Shown one piece after another: positions 37,192 to 45,204 of a DNA stretch of 64,000 nt. Position 1 is the first letter of the stretch. Each line of letters begins with the position of its first letter. The DNA lies in NCBI RefSeq assembly GCF_021033825.1, contig NZ_JAIFXZ010000015.1, positions 43,350 through 107,349 on the forward strand, read 5' to 3'. Below the pieces are notes generated by a model that saw nothing but the letters and a program-made list of their open reading frames with translations, had not been told where the DNA came from and made no database searches. The stretch comes from Dietzia aurantiaca (GTDB lineage: Bacteria; Actinomycetota; Actinomycetes; Mycobacteriales; Mycobacteriaceae). The translations under genes were made by a program, and so were the position numbers.

Positions 37192-37205
37192 ACCAAGCAC
37201 TTGTT
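37192..37205. promoter_or_regulatory. KstR2 operator at kstR2
   Basis: ACCAAGCACTTGTT matches AnCAAGnnCTTGnT exactly and sits 17 bases upstream of kstR2, as expected for autoregulation. The divergent lipoprotein gene starts 73 bases away and could also be affected. Confidence 0.85.
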
Positions 37206-37277
37206 TGGGCAGTTGACCGCGCCTGACGCGCCACCGCCACCGCCCGCCGGGCGGCCGCCCTGCTTAGACTCTGCTCC

Positions 37278-38102
37278 ATGACTTCCTCCGCCACCACCCT
37301 GCCCCGCCGGCGGGGCCGCCGCCTCCTCGCCGCGTCCGCAGCGCTCGGCCTGGCCCTGGGCCTGTCCGCCTGCACGATCGGGGAGGTCGACGACGACACC
37401 GCGGCCACCGACACCTCCGCCACCCAGCAGAGCTCGGCCACCGAGTCGGCCGAGCCCACGGAGTCGACGAAGGCGGAAGCGGATTCCCAGGCCGCCCCCG
37501 CCACGGCGCTCGACCAGCTGATCCTCACCGCGGCGGACGCTCCCGACCTGGGTTTGCAGCCGGTGTCCCCGGAGGAGATCGCCGGCGGGATGGACATGAT
37601 CGGCGGCCTCACGGAGGGGCTGAAGGTCGAGCCGCCGCACTGCGCGGAGTTCAGCCAGGACACCCTGATGGCGCAGTCCGAGCCGGGGACGATGGCCATC
37701 CAGGCCGGGCAGAAGGACGACATCGCCTACGCGGTGGCCGTCACCACGGTGATCGACGGCCTGCCCGATCGCGCCGCGGCGATCGAGGACTGCCCGGTCA
37801 TGACCGTCAGCTTCCCGCTCGGCGAAGGCGGCCAGGATCTGGTCACCGAGACCGCCAACACGGTGCTGGACGTGGAGGCCCCCGCCGGGGTCGAGAACTT
37901 CGTCGCAGTCCAGCAGGACAGCTCGATGGACATGATGGGCCAGAACGTCACCAGCGGGAATCTCATCGTCACCGGCACGGTCCGCGGGATCGGTGTGTCC
38001 GTCACCGCGACCATCCCCGCCAGCGAGGTCTCGCCGGAGGCCCAGGCCACGGCGATGGACACGTTCGTCAAGCAGGCGGAGAAGGTCCGCGCCGCGGACT
38101 GA
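37278..38102 (+). CDS. lipoprotein, function unknown
   Basis: A 274-aa exported lipoprotein: RRRGRRLLAAS, hydrophobic core and LGLSACT lipobox (Cys about 32). A Thr/Ser/Glu-rich linker (40-75) precedes a domain with two cysteines (PPHCAEFS, IEDCPVMTVSF) and repeated beta-strands near the C-terminus, resembling the extracellular sensor-like domains of mycobacterial lipoproteins (PknH_C type; uncertain). Divergent from kstR2. No steroid role can be read from the sequence. Confidence 0.7.
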   Translation: MTSSATTLPRRRGRRLLAASAALGLALGLSACTIGEVDDDTAATDTSATQQSSATESAEPTESTKAEADSQAAPATALDQLILTAADAPDLGLQPVSPEEIAGGMDMIGGLTEGLKVEPPHCAEFSQDTLMAQSEPGTMAIQAGQKDDIAYAVAVTTVIDGLPDRAAAIEDCPVMTVSFPLGEGGQDLVTETANTVLDVEAPAGVENFVAVQQDSSMDMMGQNVTSGNLIVTGTVRGIGVSVTATIPASEVSPEAQATAMDTFVKQAEKVRAAD

Positions 38103-38135
38103 TCGCCCCTGCCGCGACGCGGAGTCCCGCGGAGG

Positions 38136-38942
38136 TCAGGCGCGCTGCGAAGAGATCGAGACGACCTCGCCGGTGAGGTAGGTGGTGTAGTCGCTGGCGA
38201 GCATCGCGATGGTCGCGGCGACCTCCCACACGTCGGCGGCGCGGCCGAAGGCCTCCTTCGAGGCCAGCTCGTCGAGCAGATCCGAGGAGGCGGACTTCTC
38301 GAGGAACTTGTGCCGGGCGATCGACGGCGCCACGGCGTTGATCCGCACCCCGTAGTCCGCCCCCTCGATGGCCGAGCACCGGGTCAGCGCCATGACGCCG
38401 GCCTTGGCGGCGGCGTAGTGGGCCTGCGCCCGCTGCGCGCGCCAGCCGAGCACGGAGGCGTTGTTGACGATCACGCCGTTATGCGGCACGTCGCGGAAGT
38501 AGCGCAGCGCGGCGCGGGTCGCGCGGAACGTGCCGTTCAGCGTGATGTCCAGGACGCGGTCCCAGTCCTCGTCGGTCATGTCGACGAGCTCGGCCTCGCC
38601 GCCGAACCCGGCGTTGTTGATCAGCACGTCGATCCGGCCGAGCTTCTCCGCGGCGCCGGTGATGAGCGCGTCCACGTCGGAGGTGGACTGCACGTTGCAG
38701 GTGATCGCCTCGAACTGCTGGCCCGGGAACTCGGCGGCCAGCGCGTCGCGGGCCTCGTTCATGCGCCGCTCGTGGAAGTCGGAGACCAGCACGTCGGCGC
38801 CCTCGAGCGCGGCGCGGCGGGCGGACGAGAAGCCGATGCCGGTACCGGCCGCGGCGGTCACCACGACCTTCTTACCCTTGAGCAGGCCGTGGCCCGGGGT
38901 TTCCTCGGGAACGACGGCGAGGGGGGACTTCTGCTCGGTCAT
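38136..38942 (-). CDS. ipdF: steroid ring C/D dehydrogenase IpdF (SDR)
   Basis: A 268-aa SDR: VVVTAAAGTGIGFSSARRAALEG near 26-48, VLINNAG near 107, VNNASV near 154, YAAAKAGVMALTR near 170 with Tyr and Lys. The Rv3559c homologue IpdF oxidises a hydroxy intermediate of the HIP-CoA pathway. It overlaps fadE30 by 4 bases, which sets the ATG at 38942. It is convergent with the lipoprotein. Confidence 0.82.
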   Translation of the reverse strand: MTEQKSPLAVVPEETPGHGLLKGKKVVVTAAAGTGIGFSSARRAALEGADVLVSDFHERRMNEARDALAAEFPGQQFEAITCNVQSTSDVDALITGAAEKLGRIDVLINNAGFGGEAELVDMTDEDWDRVLDITLNGTFRATRAALRYFRDVPHNGVIVNNASVLGWRAQRAQAHYAAAKAGVMALTRCSAIEGADYGVRINAVAPSIARHKFLEKSASSDLLDELASKEAFGRAADVWEVAATIAMLASDYTTYLTGEVVSISSQRA

Positions 38943-40171
38943 GACGGCCTGGCCTCTCGGGGTAGTCCGAGCACGCGCTCGGAGATGATGTTGAGCTGGA
39001 TCTCGTTGGATCCGCCGTAGATGGTGTCGGAGCGGGTGAACAGGAACAGCCGCTGCCACAGCGCCAGCTCCACGTTCTCGGGGTCACGCAGGTCGTTGGG
39101 TGCACCCTCGGACGTCTCGGTGGGCCCGGTGAGCGACTCCGCACCCTGGACGAGCATCGCGAGCTCGCCGAGGTCGCGGTGCCAGTTGGCCCACAGCAGC
39201 TTGGCCGCCGAGGCGGTGCCGCCGGTGGGGTCGCGGTCGGCCAGCGTGCGCAGGGCGTGGGCGCGGATGACCTTCAGGCCGATCCAGGCGCGGGTGATGC
39301 GCTCGCGCACTGCCGGGTCCTGCGCGCTGCCGTTCGCGTGCGCCATCCGGGTGATCTCGTCGAGCTCGCGGGCGAACCCGACCTGCTGGCCGAGCGTGGA
39401 CACCCCGCGCTCGAACTCGAGCAGCGTCATGGCGACCTTCCAGCCCTCGCCGCGCTCCCCCACGATCATCGACGCGTCGGTGACCGCGTCGTCGAAGAAC
39501 ACCTCGTTGAACTCGGAGGTGCCGGTGAGCTGCTGGATGGGACGGATCTCGACGCCCGGCTGGTCGAGCGGCACCAGCAGGAAACTCAGTCCCTTGTGGC
39601 GGCTCGTGCCCTCCTCGGTCCGGGCCACGACGAACGCCCACTGGCTCAGGTGCGCGAGCGAGGTCCACACCTTCTGGCCGTCGATGTGCCATTTGCCGTC
39701 CTCGCCCAGCCGGGCGGTGGTGGCGACGTTGGCCAGGTCGGAGCCGGCGCCCGGCTCGGAGTAGCCCTGGGCCCACAGCTCGGCGATGTCGACGATCTTC
39801 GGCAGGAAGCGGTCCTTCTGCTCCTGCGTACCGTGCGCGATGAGTGTCGGTCCGAGCAGCGTCTCGCCCAGGTGGGACACGCGCGCCGGGGCGTCGGCCT
39901 TGGCGTACTCCTCGTGGAAGCGCACCTGCTGACTCAGGCTCGCGCCGCGGCCGCCGTACTCGACCGGCCAGCCGACACAGGTCCAGCCCGCGGCGGCCAT
40001 GTGTCGCTCCCAGGCCAGTCGCTGGGGGAAGAACTCGTGCTCGCTGCCCGGCCCGCCGACGCCCTTGATCTCGGCGAATTCGCCGACGAGGTTGGCGTCC
40101 AGCCAGGCGCGGAACTGGCCGGCGAACTCGTCGTCGGACATCTCCGACGCAGGCCTGGTGTTCTCGGTCAT
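38939..40171 (-). CDS. fadE30: HIP-CoA dehydrogenase FadE30
   Basis: A 410-aa acyl-CoA dehydrogenase: YGGRGASLSQQVRFHEEYAKAD near 68-90, LWAQGYSEPGAGSDLANV near 132-150 (flavin contact region), and C-terminal TRSDTIYGGSNEIQLNIIAER-like segment near 380-400. FadE30 performs the first dehydrogenation of HIP-CoA. KstR2 operator 12 bases upstream of the ATG at 40171; an internal ATG at 40141 is the alternative start. Operon with ipdF. Confidence 0.85.
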   Translation of the reverse strand: MTENTRPASEMSDDEFAGQFRAWLDANLVGEFAEIKGVGGPGSEHEFFPQRLAWERHMAAAGWTCVGWPVEYGGRGASLSQQVRFHEEYAKADAPARVSHLGETLLGPTLIAHGTQEQKDRFLPKIVDIAELWAQGYSEPGAGSDLANVATTARLGEDGKWHIDGQKVWTSLAHLSQWAFVVARTEEGTSRHKGLSFLLVPLDQPGVEIRPIQQLTGTSEFNEVFFDDAVTDASMIVGERGEGWKVAMTLLEFERGVSTLGQQVGFARELDEITRMAHANGSAQDPAVRERITRAWIGLKVIRAHALRTLADRDPTGGTASAAKLLWANWHRDLGELAMLVQGAESLTGPTETSEGAPNDLRDPENVELALWQRLFLFTRSDTIYGGSNEIQLNIISERVLGLPREARPS

Positions 40172-40182
40172 GCCGACACACT

Positions 40183-40200
40183 ACCAAGCACTTGCTTGGT
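40183..40200. promoter_or_regulatory. KstR2 operator upstream of fadE30
   Basis: A perfect 18-bp palindrome containing ACCAAGCACTTGCT, an exact match to AnCAAGnnCTTGnT. It begins 12 bases upstream of the fadE30 start, so that transcript has almost no leader or starts inside the operator. Confidence 0.87.
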
Positions 40201-40287
40201 TGCGCATCGGGCCGCCCAACCCGGCAGTCGCGACACTCTCCCCGTCCGCCGCATGCCGCTCACGGACCGCCGGACGCACCCACCACC

Positions 40288-40390
40288 CGGCTGCAAGACA
40301 CGCCTCCCCACTCGCAAGACCTCCGGTGCGATTCCGGGGCCAGATCCCGCCCCGATTGCCTTGCAGACGCGAGCACATGTCTTGCAACCG
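40288..40390. repeat. 103-bp four-box palindromic repeat, copy 4
   Basis: Ends CGGCTGCAAGACA (one change in the left outer box) and TGTCTTGCAACCG; inner boxes GCAAGAC and GCCTTGC. It lies between the two KstR2 operators of the divergent fadE30 and fadD3 promoters, the only copy in a divergent region. Confidence 0.87.
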
Positions 40391-40543
40391 GGGCCGGGTG
40401 GGCAGCGAGGCGACATTCGGCGAGCGGGACCGACGGTAGCGGCGAGGCTGCGGAACAGCGGGACGGCGAGGCGACGGGACGGCGAGGCGGCGAGGCGGCG
40501 AGGCGGCGGAACGACAGACACAGTCGCCCACGGTCCCGGCACC
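40391..40543. repeat. G-rich tandem microrepeat right of repeat copy 4
   Basis: The stretch 40440-40510 is built of short units gcgaggcg, gacggcga and ggcgaggc, several in perfect tandem. With copies 2, 3 and 5 it forms a pattern of G-rich tracts on the right side of the 103-bp repeats. No gene supported. Confidence 0.6.
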
Positions 40544-40561
40544 ACCAAGCATTTGCTTGGT
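40544..40561. promoter_or_regulatory. KstR2 operator upstream of fadD3
   Basis: An 18-base near-perfect palindrome; ACCAAGCATTTGCT has one mismatch to AnCAAGnnCTTGnT. It lies 41 bases upstream of the fadD3 start. Confidence 0.82.
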
Positions 40562-40602
40562 AGGGTTGCCTCCGCCACACCCGCAGCCCTGAGGAGCCCG
40601 CG

Positions 40603-42198
40603 ATGACCGCACCAGCCGACCGCCAGCCCGTGGACACCACCCCCGCCGCGCTGCGACGAGCAGCGACCCTGTGGGCGGACCGCGAGGCGATCATCGACGT
40701 CCAACCCGGCCAGGACACCCGCTGGACCTGGGCCGAACTCCTCGACGAGGTCCGCCACTTCGCCGCCGGCCTGCTCGACCGCGGGGTCGAGGCCGGCGAC
40801 CGGGTCGTCATCTGGGCACCCAACACGCACCACTGGGTGGTGGCCGCACTCGGCGCGCAGTACGTCGGCGCCACCGTAGTGCCGGCAAACACCCGCTACA
40901 CCGGCAGCGAGACGCTCGAGCTGATCCAGCGCACGGGCGCGGTCGCCGCGGTCGTGGCCGGGGCCTTCCTCGGCGCCGAGCGGATCGCGGACCTCACGGC
41001 CGCGGCCGGCGGCTCGTTGGCCCAGTCAACGCAGCTGAAGACCGTGGTGCGGGTCCCCCTCGACGGTGGCGACACGGTGACCACCGACGGGGCGGGCGTG
41101 GACGTCGTCGACTACTCCGACCTCCGAGCCCGCGCCACCGACGAACTCCTCGCCCACGCCGACGTCCGCGCCGACGCGGTGACGGGCGACGACGTGGCCG
41201 ACATCCTCTTCACGTCCGGCACGACCGGCAAGAGCAAGGGCGTCGTGGCGCTACACCGGCAGACCGTCGCCGGAGCCCACGCGTGGGGCAGCAACGGCGA
41301 GCTCACCGAGACCGACCGCTACCTCATCGTCAACCCGTTCTTCCACAGCTTCGGCTACAAGGCCGGCTTCCTGGTGTGCGTGCTGTTCGGCGCGCCGATT
41401 ATGCCACTGGCCGTGTACTCCACCGCCGAGACGCTGCGACTGATTCAGGACGAGCGCGCCACCGTCCTACCCGGCGCGCCGACGATCTTCCAGACCCTCC
41501 TCGACGAGCCGACGCGCGGCCAGTACGACCTGTCGTCGCTGCGGCTGGCCGTGACCGGCGCCGCCGTGGTGCCGGTCGTGCTGGTCGAGCGGATGCAGTG
41601 CGACCTGGGCCTGGAGACCGTCATCACCGCCTACGGGCAGACCGAGACGATGGGCTTCATCACCACCTGCCGCCCCACCGACGACGCCGTCACCGTGGCC
41701 ACCACCTGCGGCCGCGCGTACCCCGGCATGGAGATCCGCATCGGCGAGAAGGGCGAGATCCTCACCCGCGGCCCCATGGTCATGCAGGGCTACCTCGACG
41801 ACCCCGAGAACACGGCCACAACGCTCGACGCCGACGGCTGGCTCCACACCGGCGACGTGGGCGAGATCGACGCCGACGGCAACCTGCGCATCACCGACCG
41901 GCTCAAGGACATGTACATCACCGGCGGCTTCAACGTGTACCCCGCCGAGATCGAGCAGACGCTCGCGCGCCTGGACGGCGTGGTGGAGTCCGCGGTGATC
42001 GGCGTGCCGGACGAGCGGATGGGCGAGGTCGGCAAGGCGTTCGTCGTGCGCCGCGAGGGCTCGGAGCTCACCGAGCAGGACGTGATGGACTTCGCCGCCG
42101 AGCACCTGGCGAACTTCAAGCGTCCGCGGACGGTGGAGTTCCTCGACGCGTTCCCGCGCAACCCCTCCGGCAAGATCCTCAAGACGGACCTGCGATGA
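40603..42198 (+). CDS. fadD3: HIP-CoA synthetase FadD3
   Basis: A 531-aa AMP-forming ligase: DILFTSGTTGKSKGVVALH near 201-219 (ATP loop), TAYGQTETMGF near 343, TGDVGEIDADGNLRITDRLKDMYITGGFNVYP near 418-450, and C-terminal PSGKILKTDL with the catalytic Lys. FadD3 activates HIP (the bicyclic propionate left after rings A and B) with CoA, producing the KstR2 effector. KstR2 operator upstream. Stop overlaps the SDR that follows. Confidence 0.87.
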   Translation: MTAPADRQPVDTTPAALRRAATLWADREAIIDVQPGQDTRWTWAELLDEVRHFAAGLLDRGVEAGDRVVIWAPNTHHWVVAALGAQYVGATVVPANTRYTGSETLELIQRTGAVAAVVAGAFLGAERIADLTAAAGGSLAQSTQLKTVVRVPLDGGDTVTTDGAGVDVVDYSDLRARATDELLAHADVRADAVTGDDVADILFTSGTTGKSKGVVALHRQTVAGAHAWGSNGELTETDRYLIVNPFFHSFGYKAGFLVCVLFGAPIMPLAVYSTAETLRLIQDERATVLPGAPTIFQTLLDEPTRGQYDLSSLRLAVTGAAVVPVVLVERMQCDLGLETVITAYGQTETMGFITTCRPTDDAVTVATTCGRAYPGMEIRIGEKGEILTRGPMVMQGYLDDPENTATTLDADGWLHTGDVGEIDADGNLRITDRLKDMYITGGFNVYPAEIEQTLARLDGVVESAVIGVPDERMGEVGKAFVVRREGSELTEQDVMDFAAEHLANFKRPRTVEFLDAFPRNPSGKILKTDLR

Positions 42199-43004
42199 GC
42201 AGCGCAGCAGATGCGGACGTCCCCACCGTCGGCGCCGTGGTGGTGACCGGCGCCTCGGGCGGGATCGGGGCCGCCGTCGCGCGCCGCCTGGCCGCCGAGT
42301 TCCCGGGCGCGCCGATGGTGCTGGGGTACCGCTCGACCGAGCCGGTCGACCTGGCGCGCGAGCTGGGCGGGGACGGGCGCACCGTGGAGTGCGAACGACT
42401 CGCGGTCCTCAACGACCCCGACGACGACAACGACGACGCAGACGCCGCGCTCGCGGCCACGGTCGACCGGATCGGCACCCGCTTCGGCGGCATCCGCGTC
42501 CTCGCCCACTGCGCCGGCCCGCACGTGCCCATGGTCCACCTGTCGCGCGTATCGCCGGCCGGGTTCCGGCGCCAGCTGGACGAGGACGCCGCCGGGTTCT
42601 TCGCACTGGTGCACCCGGCGCTGGCGCATCTTCGTGCGGTGGCGGGCAACGTCGTCGTCGTCACCACCGCCGCCACCACCCGCTACCCGGTACGCGACGG
42701 GCTGTCGGCCGGCCCCAAGGGCGCGGTCGAGCAGCTCGTGCGCGGCCTCGCGGCCGAGGAGGGGCGGTACGGGGTGCGCCTGAACTGCGTGGGGCCGGGG
42801 ATGCTGACCGACGGCATGGCGTCGCGACTGATCGCCTCGGGCGACCTCGACGAGCGGGCGCTGGAGATCACGCGCGGCAACATCCCGCTGCGGCGGTTCG
42901 GCTCGGCCGACGACATAGCGGAGGCCGTGGCGTTCCTCGCCTCCGACCGGGCCGGGTTCATCTCGGGCCAGAAGCTCGACGTCGACGGCGGCTACGGCGT
43001 CTGA
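42195..43004 (+). CDS. SDR-family protein without the catalytic Tyr
   Basis: A 269-aa SDR-fold protein: VVVTGASGGIGAAVARRLAAEF near 14-35 (dinucleotide site), LAHCAGPH near 98, GLNCVGPGML-like VRLNCVGPGMLTDGMA near 195, and FISGQKLDVDGGYGV end. The usual YxxxK is replaced by LSAGPKGA, so Tyr is absent while Lys remains; the usual Ser position also reads TTAATT. It may be a non-catalytic partner or use another proton donor. Co-translated with fadD3 (ATGA). Not an obvious match to an M. tuberculosis neighbour. Confidence 0.72.
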   Translation: MSSAADADVPTVGAVVVTGASGGIGAAVARRLAAEFPGAPMVLGYRSTEPVDLARELGGDGRTVECERLAVLNDPDDDNDDADAALAATVDRIGTRFGGIRVLAHCAGPHVPMVHLSRVSPAGFRRQLDEDAAGFFALVHPALAHLRAVAGNVVVVTTAATTRYPVRDGLSAGPKGAVEQLVRGLAAEEGRYGVRLNCVGPGMLTDGMASRLIASGDLDERALEITRGNIPLRRFGSADDIAEAVAFLASDRAGFISGQKLDVDGGYGV

Positions 43005-43052
43005 CGCGAGCCGTCTGAATCGGGCCCGCACGCGAAGTCCGGTACAGTACCA

Positions 43053-43066
43053 ACCAAGCACTTGCT
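43053..43066. promoter_or_regulatory. KstR2 operator upstream of echA-fadE31-33 operon
   Basis: ACCAAGCACTTGCT matches AnCAAGnnCTTGnT exactly, 21 bases before the ATG at 43088; AAGGAG lies between them. Confidence 0.86.
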
Positions 43067-43087
43067 AGGTAAGGAGAGTCCCAGCTC

Positions 43088-44020
43088 ATGACCGACGCAT
43101 CCATCCCCCCGGTCCTCGAGGTAGACGACCTCGGCCCGGACACGCAGCCCGTGGCGTATGAGGTCACCGACGGCACCGCGTACGTCACCCTCAACCGGCC
43201 GGACTTCCGCAACGCGCAGAACTCGGTCATGACGTACTCGCTGGACAACGCGTTCATCAAGGCGGTCGAGGACCCGGACGTGCGCGTGATCGTCCTGCGC
43301 GCGAACGGCAAGCACTTCTCGGCCGGCCACGACATCGGCACGACCGAGCGCGACCACCACGTGCAGTACACCAACCGCGCCTCGATCTGGTGGGACCACA
43401 CCACCCGCGGCGGCGGCGACCGGCGGCTCGCGCGCGAGACCGAGGTCTACGTGCAGATGTGCCGCCGCTGGCGCGAGATCCCCAAGCCGATGATCGCCCA
43501 GGTGCACGGCGCGTGCATCGCCGGCGGACTCATGCTGGCGTGGGTCTGCGACTTCATCGTGGCCTCCGACGACGCGTTCTTCTCCGACCCGGTGGTGAAG
43601 ATGGGCATTCCGGGCGTCGAGTACTTCGCGCACGCCTTCGTGCTGGGGCCGCGGCGCGCCAAGGAGATCCTCTACACCGGTCGCAGGTTCGGCGCCGCCG
43701 AGGCGCTGGACTGGGGGATGCTCAACCACGTCGTGCCGCGCGACGAACTGCAGGCGAAGGTCGACGAGATCGCCGGTGAGATCAAGGGCATGCCGCCGTT
43801 CGGGCTGACGCTGGCCAAGAAGGTCATCAACTCGAATGAGGACCAGATGGGGCTGCAGACCTCGCTGGACACCGCGTTCGGGTGGCACATGTTCTCCCAC
43901 TCGGCCAACGCCGAGCCGGACGACACCGACTCGTTCTCCGCCTCCCTCGGCGGTATGGACGCCCGCTCGATGCGCGACAGCGCCAACAAGGGCAACACCG
44001 ACACGAACAAGGAGAGCTGA
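43088..44020 (+). CDS. enoyl-CoA hydratase/isomerase family protein
   Basis: A 310-aa crotonase: VIVLRANGKHFSAGHDIGT near 61-79 and AQVHGACIAGGLMLAWVCDF near 137-156 form the oxyanion hole. It has an unusual long insertion (about 80-125, RDHHVQYTNRASIWWDHTTRGG) and a polar C-terminal tail. First gene of a KstR2-headed operon with fadE31-33, so a hydration step in late HIP or methyl-octanedioyl-CoA breakdown is likely (inference). Not the EchA20 paralogue, which is at 28139. Confidence 0.78.
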   Translation: MTDASIPPVLEVDDLGPDTQPVAYEVTDGTAYVTLNRPDFRNAQNSVMTYSLDNAFIKAVEDPDVRVIVLRANGKHFSAGHDIGTTERDHHVQYTNRASIWWDHTTRGGGDRRLARETEVYVQMCRRWREIPKPMIAQVHGACIAGGLMLAWVCDFIVASDDAFFSDPVVKMGIPGVEYFAHAFVLGPRRAKEILYTGRRFGAAEALDWGMLNHVVPRDELQAKVDEIAGEIKGMPPFGLTLAKKVINSNEDQMGLQTSLDTAFGWHMFSHSANAEPDDTDSFSASLGGMDARSMRDSANKGNTDTNKES

Positions 44021-44023
44021 GGC

Positions 44024-45193
44024 GTGGACCTGGATCTGGACGCCGCGACCGAGGAGTTCCGCCTCGAGGTCCGGCAGTGGCTGGCCGAGAACGTGCCTGC
44101 CGAGCCCCTTCCCCACATGGACACCGCCGAGGGCTTCGAGGCCCACCGCGCGTGGGAGGCGAAGATGGCCGACGCCCGCATGTCGGTCGTGTCCTGGCCC
44201 GCCGAGTACGGCGGGCGCGACTGCGGCCTGGTCAACTGGGTGGTGTTCGAGGAGGAGTACTTCCGCGCCGGCGCGCCGCTGCGCGTGAGCCAGAACGGCA
44301 TCTTCCTGCTGGCCCCGACGCTGTTCGACCACGCCTCCCCCGAGCAGCTCGAGCGGATCATGCCGCGCATGGCCCGCGCCGACGACATCTGGGCGCAGGC
44401 CTGGTCCGAGCCGGAGGCCGGGTCCGACCTGGCCTCGCTGCGCTCGACCGCCAAGCGCGTCGACGGCGGCTGGGTCCTGAACGGCCAGAAGGTGTGGTCG
44501 ACCCGCGCCTCTTTCGCCGACAAGGGCTTCGGCCTGTTCCGTACCGACCCGGACGAGCCGCGCCACAAGGGCCTGACCTACTTCATGTTCGACCTGCGGG
44601 CCGACGGCGTCACCGTGCGCCCGATCGACCAGCTGGACGGACTGCCCGGCTTCGCCGAGTTGTTCCTCGAGGACGTGTTCGTCCCCGATGACCCGTCGGA
44701 CCCGGCCTCCTCCGGCGTGATCGGCGAGGTCAACCAGGGCTGGAAGGTGGCCATGTCCACCGCCAACAACGAGCGCGGCCTGTCGCTGCGCTCGCCCGGG
44801 CGGTTCCTGGCCACCACGGACCGGCTGCTGGAGCTGTGGTCCAGCGCCGAGTCCGAGCTGGACGAGCGCAACCGTGGCGCGCTGGCGGACCGCGTGGTCG
44901 ACGCCTGGATCGGCTCCCGCGCCTACGAGCTGAGCACCTGGAACACGGTCACCAAGCTCACCGGCGGGGCCAACCTGGGCTTCGAGTCCTCCATCAACAA
45001 GGTCTTCTGGTCGAAGTGGGACATCGCCACCCACGAGACGGCGCTGGACATCCAGGGCACCGCGGGCGAGCTCGCCGGTGAGCAGTGGATGGACGGCTAC
45101 CTGTTCGCCCTCTCCGGGCCCATCTACGCGGGCACCAACGAGGTCCAGAAGAACATCATCGCCGAGCGCCTTCTCGGCCTTCCGCGCGGATAA
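44024..45193 (+). CDS. fadE31: acyl-CoA dehydrogenase FadE31-like
   Basis: A 389-aa acyl-CoA dehydrogenase: YGGRDCGLVNWVVFEEEYFRAG near 62-83, WAQAWSEPEAGSDLASL near 123-139 (flavin site), AGTNEVQKNIIAERLLGLPRG at the C-terminus. Named FadE31 from operon order (Rv3562-Rv3564). It probably forms a heteromer with the shorter FadE32 or FadE33 partners, as these steroid ACADs do. GTG start at 44024, 3 bases after the hydratase stop. Confidence 0.82.
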   Translation: MDLDLDAATEEFRLEVRQWLAENVPAEPLPHMDTAEGFEAHRAWEAKMADARMSVVSWPAEYGGRDCGLVNWVVFEEEYFRAGAPLRVSQNGIFLLAPTLFDHASPEQLERIMPRMARADDIWAQAWSEPEAGSDLASLRSTAKRVDGGWVLNGQKVWSTRASFADKGFGLFRTDPDEPRHKGLTYFMFDLRADGVTVRPIDQLDGLPGFAELFLEDVFVPDDPSDPASSGVIGEVNQGWKVAMSTANNERGLSLRSPGRFLATTDRLLELWSSAESELDERNRGALADRVVDAWIGSRAYELSTWNTVTKLTGGANLGFESSINKVFWSKWDIATHETALDIQGTAGELAGEQWMDGYLFALSGPIYAGTNEVQKNIIAERLLGLPRG

Positions 45194-45204
45194 CGGGGGA
45201 CACC

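Noticed and set aside
35386..37200. A 604-codon minus-strand frame joining kstR2 region and fadA6
   Set aside because: The N-terminal 215 codons read kstR2 out of frame; real FadA6 starts at 36555.
36588..37640. A 350-codon form of KstR2
   Set aside because: The extra N-terminus is the antisense of the lipoprotein gene and would cover the KstR2 operator; the TetR domain begins at 37175.
40440..40510. Possible CRISPR or VNTR array
   Set aside because: Units are only about 8 bp with no spacers; it is simple G-rich low-complexity sequence.
40671..43004. 777-codon frame through fadD3 into the SDR
   Set aside because: Only its last 269 codons (from 42195) are real; the first part is an out-of-frame reading of fadD3 rich in Arg and Gly.
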